From NCBI GenBank assembly GCA_900766195.1, contig CAAFUN010000116.1:1-64000 (forward strand): a stretch of 64,000 bases of DNA. Reading direction: 5' to 3'. Of the stretch, positions 26,470-35,350 are shown one piece after another. How positions within the stretch are numbered: position 1 is the first letter of the stretch; each line of letters begins with the position of its first letter. The notes under the pieces are model-generated. The model ran no database searches. It was given only the letters and a program-made list of their open reading frames with translations, and was not told where the DNA came from. Position numbers and translations under genes: made by a program. The stretch comes from an uncultured Bacteroides sp. GTDB lineage: Bacteria > Bacteroidota > Bacteroidia > Bacteroidales > Bacteroidaceae.

Positions 26470-28095
26470 TTAAATAGAATCTATGAATTTGACGATAGCA
26501 TTACGTTCGTCTTTCGATAAATTACGAAATTTTTCTATCGCTTTACGGGCTGCACTCTTTTCATTACCATGCCACATAATTGCTTCGACAACATTACGTG
26601 CACGACAGTCGTGTATACGATCGGAAGTAGCCGAACCCGTACATTTCTGATGCAAGCCGCGTCCCCACAACGGAGTAGTACGACACCATCCGCCACGAAT
26701 ATCATTTTTCATATAAAGTTGATGTTGCACCATATCAGTGTAAGGCCATATCTTTTGATTGGGATACCTTGGCAACTTGCTATCGCCATTTTTAAAGTAC
26801 ATATTAGGATCGTAGAAGTTATCATCACCAGTTGTCCATGTAGGACGATGACAATGTGTGCAGCCTATTGCTTCAAACAATTCCTTTCCCTTTAAGACTT
26901 CTTTATCATCCACATTACGGGCAGCAGGAACAGCAAGTCCTCTATGCCATACCATAAAATCAAGAAAATCCTTATCATCCATTTCTACTGGAAGTTTCTT
27001 AGAAGTCAGATAACTCTTTATATTGCTCTCCACATCATTAGTCCACCATTCGGGATGTTCTTTGTTTGGATCAACTTTGGCAATATAACTAGGGAAACTT
27101 GCTTGTACATCAGGATCTTTAGAAGAGTACAGTGCATAAGTGCCTGCCGCATCCAGGTAATGATATGTTCTGTTGCTACGGGTCACATTCGTAATATTCC
27201 ACATAGCATTGGAACCCGGTCCATCAAGCAAGGGACCACGGCTTAGAGCATAGGTATAACGTAACGGATGTTTAGATCCATCTCCTTGCAAAGAATTAGC
27301 GTATTGCTTTACCCATTCACCATTTTTAAAGATAGCAGGATTGATTGCTGCACCAGCTTTTTCTTCTCTAGCATATTGAGCTTTTATATCATCATCGGAT
27401 ATAGCATCAAGTAAACCTGTTCCATATACTCCTATCGTAGACTCAAGACGTACTTCGTAATCTTTCGGTACGTTATATCCCTGATTACAAACGTATATAG
27501 CCTCCTTAGGAATTGTTACTTCAGGATATTGTAAGGAATAGGTTTCTCCATCGGGAAACTTGTTTCCCCAGTCATCCGTGTAATCTTTCCATGCCACAGA
27601 AATCTTACTTTCATCCAAAGGAGCTTTAAAAGGTAGCACAGCATGAGACTGTGGCATACCAGCCAACCAAGGGACATAATTATTATCATCGGGCGTATAG
27701 ACTACAAGTAAGCAACCATTGCCGGCAGCTGTATTAAACGATCCTGCAGAAATACGTTTTCCATGACCATATCCGGGATGACAATGCACACACGAGCTAC
27801 GCACGTATACAGGGCCTAATCCACGACGAACACCTTCCGCATTGGACACATACGGCTTCTCAAACAGTTGTTCTCCATCCTTAAAAGATTGGAAAAAGCC
27901 ACCCTTCTCCACTGCAGGAGTGGGCTGTGCATACGCATTGAAAGTAGTTAGATAAGAAGTGCCCAATTCACCTCCTGTATAATACCATTCAGGCAAACTG
28001 TCCGTTTTTCCATCGTCTTTCTTTGAGTCATCATCGCTACAAGATGCCATGCATAGAAAAGCAAACACACCCAATGAACAATAAAACTTTTTCAT
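26470..28095 (-). CDS. di-haem oxidoreductase family lipoprotein
   Basis: A 541-residue periplasmic lipoprotein (lipobox FLCMASC, Cys19). Two c-type haem sites are present: CVHCH at residues 102-106 and CTHCH near residue 415. The layout of two widely spaced CXXCH sites in a 500-residue protein matches the di-haem 'thiol oxidoreductase-like' family, distantly related to MauG and cytochrome c peroxidase. Such genes are commonly next to imelysins, as here. The product presumably oxidises or reduces iron or a bound ligand during uptake; this is inferred. It needs CcsBA, encoded next, for haem attachment. Confidence 0.88.
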   Translation of the reverse strand: MKKFYCSLGVFAFLCMASCSDDDSKKDDGKTDSLPEWYYTGGELGTSYLTTFNAYAQPTPAVEKGGFFQSFKDGEQLFEKPYVSNAEGVRRGLGPVYVRSSCVHCHPGYGHGKRISAGSFNTAAGNGCLLVVYTPDDNNYVPWLAGMPQSHAVLPFKAPLDESKISVAWKDYTDDWGNKFPDGETYSLQYPEVTIPKEAIYVCNQGYNVPKDYEVRLESTIGVYGTGLLDAISDDDIKAQYAREEKAGAAINPAIFKNGEWVKQYANSLQGDGSKHPLRYTYALSRGPLLDGPGSNAMWNITNVTRSNRTYHYLDAAGTYALYSSKDPDVQASFPSYIAKVDPNKEHPEWWTNDVESNIKSYLTSKKLPVEMDDKDFLDFMVWHRGLAVPAARNVDDKEVLKGKELFEAIGCTHCHRPTWTTGDDNFYDPNMYFKNGDSKLPRYPNQKIWPYTDMVQHQLYMKNDIRGGWCRTTPLWGRGLHQKCTGSATSDRIHDCRARNVVEAIMWHGNEKSAARKAIEKFRNLSKDERNAIVKFIDSI

Positions 28096-28179
28096 ATATC
28101 AAATTAGTTAGTTAATAAACGTGTATGAAGCGGACATACCCTTAACAGTACATCCGCTACTTAAATCTAAGTATTAAAA

Positions 28180-29373
28180 TCAATTTTTAGACAAAGCTTG
28201 AAAAGCCTCTCCTAAAACATCTACCAAATCTTTACCTACAACTGTTATAGCCTTCTTAGCATCTGAATTTGTAGGAGCACTTTTAGCAAAAGGTTCTGGT
28301 ATTTTGCCTATAATATCCAATGCATTCTGGATAGCATCTTTTACTTTTTTATCCAATTTAGGATCAACTGATTTGATATAATCGCTAACAGAAGCATCAC
28401 CGGAGTTTGTTCCCTGATAAGCATTTTTAATACTCTGGATATTATCTGTGAAATCGGCTATGGAATTGAGGCTGTATGGAGACTCAATGTATTTTTTATC
28501 GTCTTCGCTAGCGCCGTTAACAGGTTTACCAATTTTCTGATTTCCCACTTCTTCTGCAATATCAGCACAACCTTGAATAATAGCCTGAGCAGCGCCTAAA
28601 TAATTCTTATAAGTTTCATTTGATCCTGCATTTATCATCTTAGAACCATAATTCATTAACTCAGGATGATCAAATGTCAACTTGTTTGCTATAGCTTTCT
28701 TTGTAGTATTCGTAATATTACTAACGCCGGTCCAATAAGCTTCAAGCAAAATACATTGGTTCATCAAGTCTTCAGCAATGGCTACAAGATAGACTACTTC
28801 ATTAGCGCTATAGTCTGTTGTATGAGGTTCTGATTTATCGCCGCTCGAATTCAACTGAAAAAGTAACGCTTCAACACCATGAAATCCTAGCACTCCTTCT
28901 TCTGAAGGTAAACCGGCAGCACCCTTTTTCTTAATCTCTGCCATTATGCTTGCATTATTCAAAATATTATCTACACTAGACTTTGCAACAGGCCAAGTAT
29001 CAATATGACCGTCAACATTTACACCATGCTCACCTGCCACTCCAAAAAGAAATGCCTCACTCAACTCCCATTGAATACGAGCTTTATTCCATGATTTACC
29101 TGCATCAACAATAATATCTGATGTCAACTTACTATTATTATAAGCAGACTGTATTGCTTGACATTTGGTATACAACTCCATAGAAGCGTCAGCCATTTTT
29201 GTATAAGTACTTATAACAGTATTATTCACAAAAGCCACAACAGCTGGTTTTAATGCAGCTTCTCTTGTCGCTTCAAAATCATCGTCATCATCACTGTCAC
29301 TGCATGCTGCCATGCTTGTAGCCAATAAAGCACCCATTGCCATATACAACGGAAATCTGAAAATCTTTTTCAT
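28180..29373 (-). CDS. imelysin family lipoprotein
   Basis: A 397-residue lipoprotein with lipobox TSMAAC (Cys23) and an Asp-rich linker. The imelysin/EfeO-like helical domain carries the motif GEHGVNVDGHIDTWPV near residue 112 and GFHGVEALLFQ near residue 165, corresponding to the GxHxxE element. Imelysins bind iron or iron complexes at the cell surface or in the periplasm. The gene lies between a porin and the di-haem oxidoreductase in a minus-strand operon, implying a joint iron-acquisition job. No protease activity is implied despite the old peptidase M75 label. Confidence 0.88.
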   Translation of the reverse strand: MKKIFRFPLYMAMGALLATSMAACSDSDDDDDFEATREAALKPAVVAFVNNTVISTYTKMADASMELYTKCQAIQSAYNNSKLTSDIIVDAGKSWNKARIQWELSEAFLFGVAGEHGVNVDGHIDTWPVAKSSVDNILNNASIMAEIKKKGAAGLPSEEGVLGFHGVEALLFQLNSSGDKSEPHTTDYSANEVVYLVAIAEDLMNQCILLEAYWTGVSNITNTTKKAIANKLTFDHPELMNYGSKMINAGSNETYKNYLGAAQAIIQGCADIAEEVGNQKIGKPVNGASEDDKKYIESPYSLNSIADFTDNIQSIKNAYQGTNSGDASVSDYIKSVDPKLDKKVKDAIQNALDIIGKIPEPFAKSAPTNSDAKKAITVVGKDLVDVLGEAFQALSKN

Positions 29374-29406
29374 TATCTTAATATTTATAGTTAGATATAA
29401 TATTGT

Positions 29407-30735
29407 TTATTTCGTAAAGAAGCCGGCATAAGCTATACCTAAAGAGATGGAAGGTTCATTATTATATGCCTTTTTCAATAATCCGATAGAATACTCGCCC
29501 TTTATCACAATGTCTTTCAGCGGGAAATAATTAACTCCTGCAGCAATGCGTTGGCGACCGCACCAATCAGCTTTAATAATTTTCTTATCTGTCTTATACA
29601 TAGAATCGTAATAATCGTATCTGCCGTAAACATAAAGCTTATTCCCTTCCTCTTTTAGTTTACTACACTGAGAGAAAATGTCATATCCTGCTTCCACACC
29701 AATAGCTATAGCATCAGAACCAACAGCCTGTCTCTGAGAAGGTGAATCCTTACGCATACTGATATTGTATTGGGTGATTTTTCTGGAATCTGTTAAATGT
29801 CCATAGTCAGCATTTCCTCTGATAATCCAATTATGGGCATCATAACTAAAATCAAAAGCACCGATCATCACCGTACCTTTCACATCCTTGTAGTTTTTTG
29901 ATTCATTCAAGTTGAGTGTATTATTGAATGAGTTACCTATATATCCGCTCACAGCCATACGCAAGCCGGGTATGGAATAATTGTCTATACGAAAAGCTCC
30001 GGCATAAGAATTTGCAATCTTAAATTCATAAGGGCTACCCGCACCTTTCTTGATCCAGTTCCGACGTCCAAAGCGATCGGAATCCAATCCTGGAAGAAAC
30101 ATTGCCTCGTAACGCCAAGCTCCCGCGCGTCCCCAAACGCTGATGCCTGTTTCGTGCCATGTGCAAGGCATAATGGTGTTCTCACCTTCAGGACGATATA
30201 CTCCAAAGAATTCGGTAGGTAAGTGGTATTGGTTCGTCATACCGATAGGAACAATGATATGTCCCATTCTCAAATTAAGCTGAGGACAGAACGACTTTTG
30301 TATCCAGAATTGTTCAAGAGCAACTTCCCCGCCACGCTCTATTTCTGATTCATATTCACCACCTTCTTCTTCTTCTATTTCCACAGCACTTTCCGTTCCG
30401 CCATGTTCAAATTCAATCTCACTGGAGAAGGTCCATCCCTTACCAAAATCGTAACCTAGAAAAATAACCACATGAGGTAAATCAAAACGACCATGACTCT
30501 TGGCGTTTTTAAAATCCTCTGCATTTGTGTAACGCAAATAGTTGTCACTATAAAAATTGCGTGTCATAACCGCTTCGCCATAGCCACCTATTGTTAGGTG
30601 TGGCTTAATAACTTCTAAAAAAGTTCGTTCGGTTTTGTTCGTGTTATCCGACTTTACATCAGGTTTATTCTCTGCAAAAACATTTCCACAGAAAATAGCT
30701 AAACATAAAGAAAGCCCTAATACGTTTTCTTTCAT
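29407..30735 (-). CDS. outer-membrane porin (phosphate-selective porin-like)
   Basis: A 442-residue protein with a signal peptide (residues 1-21, ending VFA) and alternating strand pattern throughout, ending in an aromatic residue-rich strand (GIAYAGFFTK). The pattern of GGYGEAV, FEHGG, LEQFWIQ and GHIIVPIG segments is that of OprO/OprP-type 16-strand porins. A Glu-rich insertion (VEIEEEEGGEYESEIERGG) near residue 115 is unusual and may line a cation-attracting loop. First gene of the porin-imelysin-DHOR operon; a TAATTTTG box and TAGGTAT repeats lie upstream. Confidence 0.8.
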   Translation of the reverse strand: MKENVLGLSLCLAIFCGNVFAENKPDVKSDNTNKTERTFLEVIKPHLTIGGYGEAVMTRNFYSDNYLRYTNAEDFKNAKSHGRFDLPHVVIFLGYDFGKGWTFSSEIEFEHGGTESAVEIEEEEGGEYESEIERGGEVALEQFWIQKSFCPQLNLRMGHIIVPIGMTNQYHLPTEFFGVYRPEGENTIMPCTWHETGISVWGRAGAWRYEAMFLPGLDSDRFGRRNWIKKGAGSPYEFKIANSYAGAFRIDNYSIPGLRMAVSGYIGNSFNNTLNLNESKNYKDVKGTVMIGAFDFSYDAHNWIIRGNADYGHLTDSRKITQYNISMRKDSPSQRQAVGSDAIAIGVEAGYDIFSQCSKLKEEGNKLYVYGRYDYYDSMYKTDKKIIKADWCGRQRIAAGVNYFPLKDIVIKGEYSIGLLKKAYNNEPSISLGIAYAGFFTK

Positions 30736-30768
30736 TTATTTTATATTTTTATATAAATTTATTGAGTG

Positions 30769-30776
30769 CAAAATTA
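30769..30776 (-). promoter_or_regulatory. -7 box for the porin-imelysin-DHOR operon
   Basis: TAATTTTG on the minus strand, 34 bp before the start codon and directly beside the TAGGTAT operator array. Confidence 0.5.
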
Positions 30777-30798
30777 CAAGAGGTTAAAAAACGTGACA

Positions 30799-30909
30799 AT
30801 ACCTAAAACTAGGTATAATTACATGATTAGTTACAATGAGTAGGTATACGGGGGTCAAAATACCTACAATAGAGTATCACGATCGTTTAAAATCGTCATT
30901 TATAGGTAT
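30799..30909. promoter_or_regulatory. TAGGTAT operator array in the divergent promoter region
   Basis: Five copies of the heptamer TAGGTAT or its complement lie within 111 bp: ATACCTA-aaac-TAGGTAT as a perfect palindrome at 30799-30816, an everted pair at 30841-30847 and 30860-30866, and a single copy at 30903-30909. The array sits between the divergent porin and flavodoxin start codons. I infer binding sites for one regulator acting on both sides; the regulator is not identified. Confidence 0.6.
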
Positions 30910-30981
30910 TTCATGTTCGCTATCCTTCGACTTACTTTGCAACCAAAATTAATTGCGTAACATTAATAACATTATTATTAA

Positions 30982-31488
30982 ATGAAAAAGATTGGTATTT
31001 TCTATGGTTCTTCTACGGGGACCACACAAAGCATTGCAGAAGCCATTGCTTCAAAACTAGGCGTTGCAGCATCGGATGTTATTGACGTATCTAAGATGAC
31101 TGCCGATAAGGTAAACGGATACGAAGCTTTGCTTTTGGGTACTTCAACCTGGGGTGACGGCGAAGTTCAAGATGACTGGTATGATGGCATTAAAGTGCTG
31201 AAATCAGTTGATCTGAAAGACAAAACAATAGCTTTCTTCGGTTGTGGAGATTCCGATTCTTACGGTGATACATTCTGCGACGGTATGGGAGTAATCTATG
31301 AAGATATTAAAGATTCAGGTGCAACATTTGTAGGTAAAGTATCTACAAGCGGCTATTCTTTTTCTTCTTCCATCTCAGTTATCGATGGCTCTTTCATCGG
31401 ACTTGCTATTGATGATGTAAACGAGAGTGATAAGACTGATGAGCGCATTGATGCTTGGGTAAACGATATCAAGAATCACTTAGCATAA
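30982..31488 (+). CDS. fldA: flavodoxin
   Basis: A 168-residue long-chain flavodoxin, an FMN electron carrier that replaces ferredoxin when iron is scarce. The FMN phosphate loop GSSTGTTQS lies at residues 9-17, the 50s loop has TSTWGDGEVQDDW, and the 90s loop has GCGDSDSYGDTFCDG. The extra loop of long-chain flavodoxins is present (residues 118-140). It is followed by the DUF2023 gene after 25 bp. The divergent neighbour is an iron-uptake-like operon, so shared iron control is plausible. Confidence 0.95.
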   Translation: MKKIGIFYGSSTGTTQSIAEAIASKLGVAASDVIDVSKMTADKVNGYEALLLGTSTWGDGEVQDDWYDGIKVLKSVDLKDKTIAFFGCGDSDSYGDTFCDGMGVIYEDIKDSGATFVGKVSTSGYSFSSSISVIDGSFIGLAIDDVNESDKTDERIDAWVNDIKNHLA

Positions 31489-31513
31489 ATTCTCTTAATT
31501 TGCTCTTAGCTTT

Positions 31514-31867
31514 ATGATAGTCTCAGACATTAATCCGGTAGAACTGAAAGTGTTCTTGAATCATATTTATGAGTTCAAGAAGGGAGTACGTCAAATGATT
31601 CTCTACACCACGAACAAGAAATATGAAGACTTTGCTATAAAGCGGTTGAATAGCCAAAAAATAAGTTATATCATTCAGCCGATAGGCAATGACAGAATTA
31701 ACTTGTTCTTTGGAAGTAAAGAATGTATCAATGCCATCCGGCTATTGGTGACACAACCACTAAACAAGTTGAGTCCTGAAGAAGATTTCATTCTGGGAGC
31801 AATGTTGGGCTATGACATTTCAGCACAATGCAAGCGTTATTGCGAACGGAAAGTTCGCTGCGCTTGA
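31514..31867 (+). CDS. DUF2023 family protein
   Basis: A 117-residue soluble protein that fits DUF2023, a family almost always found just after a flavodoxin gene in Bacteroidetes. A small alpha/beta fold is suggested, with a Cys-containing C-terminus (CKRYCERKVRC). The three Cys residues could bind metal. It is probably co-transcribed with fldA. Function unknown. Confidence 0.8.
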   Translation: MIVSDINPVELKVFLNHIYEFKKGVRQMILYTTNKKYEDFAIKRLNSQKISYIIQPIGNDRINLFFGSKECINAIRLLVTQPLNKLSPEEDFILGAMLGYDISAQCKRYCERKVRCA

Positions 31868-31897
31868 CATTGTAGCTAACTCACAAACAAACAACAT

Positions 31898-32509
31898 ATG
31901 CAATGTCCTAAAACTGATATAGAAAAAAGTATTCTGCATGCAGCTGATGAGGTCTTTTACCAAAAAGGATTTTCAAAAGCTTCCATGAGAGAAATAGCCG
32001 ACATATCAGGAGTGGGACTAAGCAATATCTATAATTATTTCAAAAGCAAGGATGAACTTTTCCACAGAATAGTCAGACCGGTAATTTTAGCATTTGAAGC
32101 TATGCTAGACGAACATCACGGAAAGGATAAAACCGATATCATGATGATGCGTTCGGATAAATACCTTATAGGAGCAATAAATGAATATATTACTTTAATA
32201 AAACAATACCGTAAACAGTTGGTGTTACTATTCTTCAAATCGCAAGGCTCATCTTTAGAGAACTTCAAATCAGAATTTACAAATCGTTCTACTGATCTTG
32301 TAAAACAATACTTTTTAGCCATGAAACTAAAATATCCGCAAGTCAATACTGATATCTCAATATTTTCCGTTCGCTTACATAGCGTATGGATGTTTGCCTT
32401 GTTTGAAGAGCTGCTTATGAATAATATAAGACCAAAGGATATAGACAAGATAGTGACCGAGTATATTACTTTCGAAGTAACTGGTTGGAGAGAGCTTATG
32501 AAAATATAA
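31898..32509 (+). CDS. TetR/AcrR family transcriptional regulator
   Basis: A 203-residue repressor-type protein. The N-terminal helix-turn-helix is clear: KASMREIADISGVGLSNIYNYFKSKDELF, about residues 28-56. The C-terminal ligand domain is family-specific and not diagnostic. The gene follows fldA-DUF2023 after 30 bp and its 3' end forms a terminator. The methyltransferase-ABC operon downstream is its most likely target, inferred from position. Confidence 0.9.
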   Translation: MQCPKTDIEKSILHAADEVFYQKGFSKASMREIADISGVGLSNIYNYFKSKDELFHRIVRPVILAFEAMLDEHHGKDKTDIMMMRSDKYLIGAINEYITLIKQYRKQLVLLFFKSQGSSLENFKSEFTNRSTDLVKQYFLAMKLKYPQVNTDISIFSVRLHSVWMFALFEELLMNNIRPKDIDKIVTEYITFEVTGWRELMKI

Positions 32510-32525
32510 GCTCTCTCTTTTTTTT
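32488..32525 (+). terminator. terminator overlapping the TetR stop codon
   Basis: GAGAGAGCTTAT (32488-32499) pairs with ATAAGCTCTCTC (32506-32517), followed by eight T. The stop codon of the TetR gene lies inside the stem. Confidence 0.85.
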
Positions 32526-32586
32526 GAATAGAATTGAATATTGTTCGTTTTTAAAGATTAATAAAACACTAATAAAAAAAGAGAAT

Positions 32587-33447
32587 ATGAAAGAAAAAAT
32601 ACGACTGAGTCCTGTAGAGGAAACCTTATTAATACCACTCTATATGCGTGCCAAAGAGAGTAGCCGCAAAGATGCCATTTTACATGATAACTTGGCCTGT
32701 AAGCTGGTAGAAAGCATTGATTATGATTTTAAAAAATTTGATAAATCATCAATGAGTGCTTTAGGATGTGTAATACGTGGAAGATATTTCGACAACAAAG
32801 TAAAAAATTTCATAGAGAAAAAAACAGCTCCAATAGTTGTGAATATAGGTTGCGGACTCGATACCCGCTATCAACGGCTTAATGTAAAACAAGGCACCGT
32901 CTTTTACGAGCTTGATCTGCCGGAAGTAATGCAATTGCGTGAACGTCTATTTCCACCCTACGAGTCAAACGACATTCCATTGGCAGCGTCATTGTTGGAA
33001 ACGGAATGGATGGATCAATTACGTTCAAAGCATCCTAACTCTTATTTTATATTCACGATAGAGGGCGTTCTTATGTATTTCTATGAAAAACAAGTCAAAG
33101 CATTATTAGAGCATTTAGCCACTCGTTTTCCCGGCGGAGAGATACACTTTGACCTCTGCGGAACGATGTTTACCAAGAAGAAAGTAAAGAATGATTCGGT
33201 GAAACACACCAATGCCTATTTCAGATGTGGTATAGACGATGGAAAAATTATTGAAGAATGGATACCTCAACTAACCATGATTGAGAATCATTCATACATG
33301 GATTTTGAGAAGAAACGTTGGGGAATAATGGGGGTATTATTACGTTGTATGCCACAACTGTCTCGTAAATTTAGCAGTATTGTAGGATATGAGATTAAAG
33401 AAAGCCCAAAACTGGCAAGTATATTAATCTCTAAACAAATTATGTAA
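32587..33447 (+). CDS. class I SAM-dependent methyltransferase (leucine carboxyl methyltransferase-like)
   Basis: A 286-residue methyltransferase of the LCM/Ppm1 type. The SAM-binding motif VVNIGCGLDTRYQRL and the acidic strand VFYELDLPEVM are characteristic, as is the FTIEGVLMYF motif. The ORF is open further upstream to 32485, but that part overlaps the TetR gene and terminator, so the ATG at 32587 is chosen. Family members methylate carboxyl groups, including in polyketide and osmolyte pathways; the substrate here is unknown. It leads an operon with two ABC half-transporters. Confidence 0.85.
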   Translation: MKEKIRLSPVEETLLIPLYMRAKESSRKDAILHDNLACKLVESIDYDFKKFDKSSMSALGCVIRGRYFDNKVKNFIEKKTAPIVVNIGCGLDTRYQRLNVKQGTVFYELDLPEVMQLRERLFPPYESNDIPLAASLLETEWMDQLRSKHPNSYFIFTIEGVLMYFYEKQVKALLEHLATRFPGGEIHFDLCGTMFTKKKVKNDSVKHTNAYFRCGIDDGKIIEEWIPQLTMIENHSYMDFEKKRWGIMGVLLRCMPQLSRKFSSIVGYEIKESPKLASILISKQIM

Positions 33448-33506
33448 ATAAAGAGAATAAAAATAGATATGAATAAACATCATGCCCTGATATAATAACA
33501 GAATCA

Positions 33507-35306
33507 ATGAAAAAGAAAAAAGGAATAGCCAGGCTATTTGAGATAGCCGGTGAGAAAAAAGGATTATTGACGCTATCCGGTATACTGTCCGCAGGTAGTG
33601 CATTGTGTATGCTGGTCCCTTATTGGGCGGTATATAAAGTATTAAACGAGCTACTACTACACGGCAATGACATGGCATTATTGGACAAAGCTTTACTAAT
33701 TCACTGGGGATGGATCGCTTTCATTGGGCTAATAGGTGGTCTGGTACTACTATACACCTCGCTAATGGCATCGCACGTGGCAGCGTTCCGTATCCTCTAT
33801 GGGCTACGTGTACGACTGACCAAGCATATTGGAAAATTGTCATTAGGATACCTTAATGGGACTTCTACCGGAGCCATTAAAAAGATTATGGAGCAAAATA
33901 TCGAAAAGATAGAAACATTCATTGCTCATACCCTACCCGATCTAGTCAATGTATTGGCCACCGCAGTATTCATGTTTATCATCTTCTTTTCGCTTAACGG
34001 ATGGATGGCAGCTGTGTGTGTAATTTGTGTAACACTTAGTATAGGATTACAATTCGCCAATTTCTTCGGCAAGAGAGCCGCCGAATTCACTCGCACATTT
34101 TTTGATACGCAGGAACGTATGAGTGCTTCAGCAGTGCAGTATGTACGGGGTATGCCTGTTGTGAAAATATTCGGGCAAAGTATACGTTCATTCAAAAGTT
34201 TCAATGCCGAGATAGAAGCTTATAAAGAATATGCACTGAAGGTATGTGATACCTATCAAACAGGAATGGTATCATTCATTGTAATACTCAATTCCATTGT
34301 CACTTTTGTACTTCCGGTAGGTTTGTTACTGCTAAGTAGAGATCCGCAAAACATCGCATTAGCAGCTGCATATCTATTTTTTATTATCATGGGACCAGGA
34401 TTGGCTTCCCCTGTCTACCGACTAGCCTATCTGGGGTCGAGCACTAAAGAGATTGATGAAGGGGTAAACCGCATTGACCGCATCTTTAATGAAGAGCCTG
34501 TACCCGAAGCTCAATTACCGCAGAAACCCAAAAGTTATGATATTGAATTCCGCAGCGTATCTTTTGCTTATGTAAACGAAACAGAAGCCACACGGACAGA
34601 GGCACTCCGCAACATTTCATTCACAGCACAACAAGGCAAGATTACTGCACTAGTAGGTCCTTCCGGATCAGGAAAATCGACAGTAGCCAATCTTATTCCC
34701 CGCTTTTGGGATGTGACTGAGGGAGAAATCCGCATCGGAGGAATTAATATCAAGGAAATTGGAACGACACAACTAATGGATCTTGTCTCTTTTGTCTTCC
34801 AAGACAACTTCTTATTTTACGATACACTTTACGAAAATATCCGTGTGGGTAATCCCACAGCAGATAAAGAAGCTGTGATTGCAGCAGCCCAGGCAGCGCA
34901 GTGCCACGACTTTATCAGTAATCTGCCACAGGGCTATGACACCCGCATCGGTGATAAGGGAGTGTACCTTTCCGGTGGTGAGGCACAACGGGTATGTGTA
35001 GCACGGGCAATATTAAAGAATGCTCCCATACTAGTACTGGACGAAGCAACGGCATTTGCCGATCCCGAGAATGAATATAAAATGCAACAGGCCTTGCATA
35101 AGCTCATTCACAACAAGACAGTCATCATTATTGCGCATCGACTCTCATCTATTGTCTCGGCACAGCAAATCATCGTTCTAAAAGAAGGCAAAGTAGAACA
35201 AAAAGGACGACATGACGAACTAAGCACAACAGCGGGACTTTACAAAAACATGTGGGATGCCTACACGGATGCATTCCGCTGGGAATTAAAAAGCCAAATA
35301 CAGTAA
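33507..35306 (+). CDS. ABC transporter half, permease fused to ATPase (first subunit)
   Basis: A 599-residue exporter-fold half-transporter. Six helices occupy residues 20-300 and the nucleotide-binding domain follows from about 345. Walker A is GPSGSGKS, the signature is YLSGGEAQR, and Walker B runs ILVLDEATAFADPENE with the catalytic Glu present. The A-loop Tyr, Q-loop and H-loop (IIAHRLS) are also visible. The DEATAFADPENE form is common in half-transporters of siderophore importers such as IrtAB/YbtPQ, so import of an iron complex is possible. It pairs with the next gene. Confidence 0.9.
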   Translation: MKKKKGIARLFEIAGEKKGLLTLSGILSAGSALCMLVPYWAVYKVLNELLLHGNDMALLDKALLIHWGWIAFIGLIGGLVLLYTSLMASHVAAFRILYGLRVRLTKHIGKLSLGYLNGTSTGAIKKIMEQNIEKIETFIAHTLPDLVNVLATAVFMFIIFFSLNGWMAAVCVICVTLSIGLQFANFFGKRAAEFTRTFFDTQERMSASAVQYVRGMPVVKIFGQSIRSFKSFNAEIEAYKEYALKVCDTYQTGMVSFIVILNSIVTFVLPVGLLLLSRDPQNIALAAAYLFFIIMGPGLASPVYRLAYLGSSTKEIDEGVNRIDRIFNEEPVPEAQLPQKPKSYDIEFRSVSFAYVNETEATRTEALRNISFTAQQGKITALVGPSGSGKSTVANLIPRFWDVTEGEIRIGGINIKEIGTTQLMDLVSFVFQDNFLFYDTLYENIRVGNPTADKEAVIAAAQAAQCHDFISNLPQGYDTRIGDKGVYLSGGEAQRVCVARAILKNAPILVLDEATAFADPENEYKMQQALHKLIHNKTVIIIAHRLSSIVSAQQIIVLKEGKVEQKGRHDELSTTAGLYKNMWDAYTDAFRWELKSQIQ

Positions 35307-35350
35307 TATGCAGCAAACTTTTTTAATTGAAAAGAATAAAAAATACAAGA

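Noticed and set aside
32485..33447. Upstream-extended methyltransferase start at 32485
   Set aside because: The extension overlaps the TetR gene and its terminator; ATG at 32587 starts the recognisable domain.
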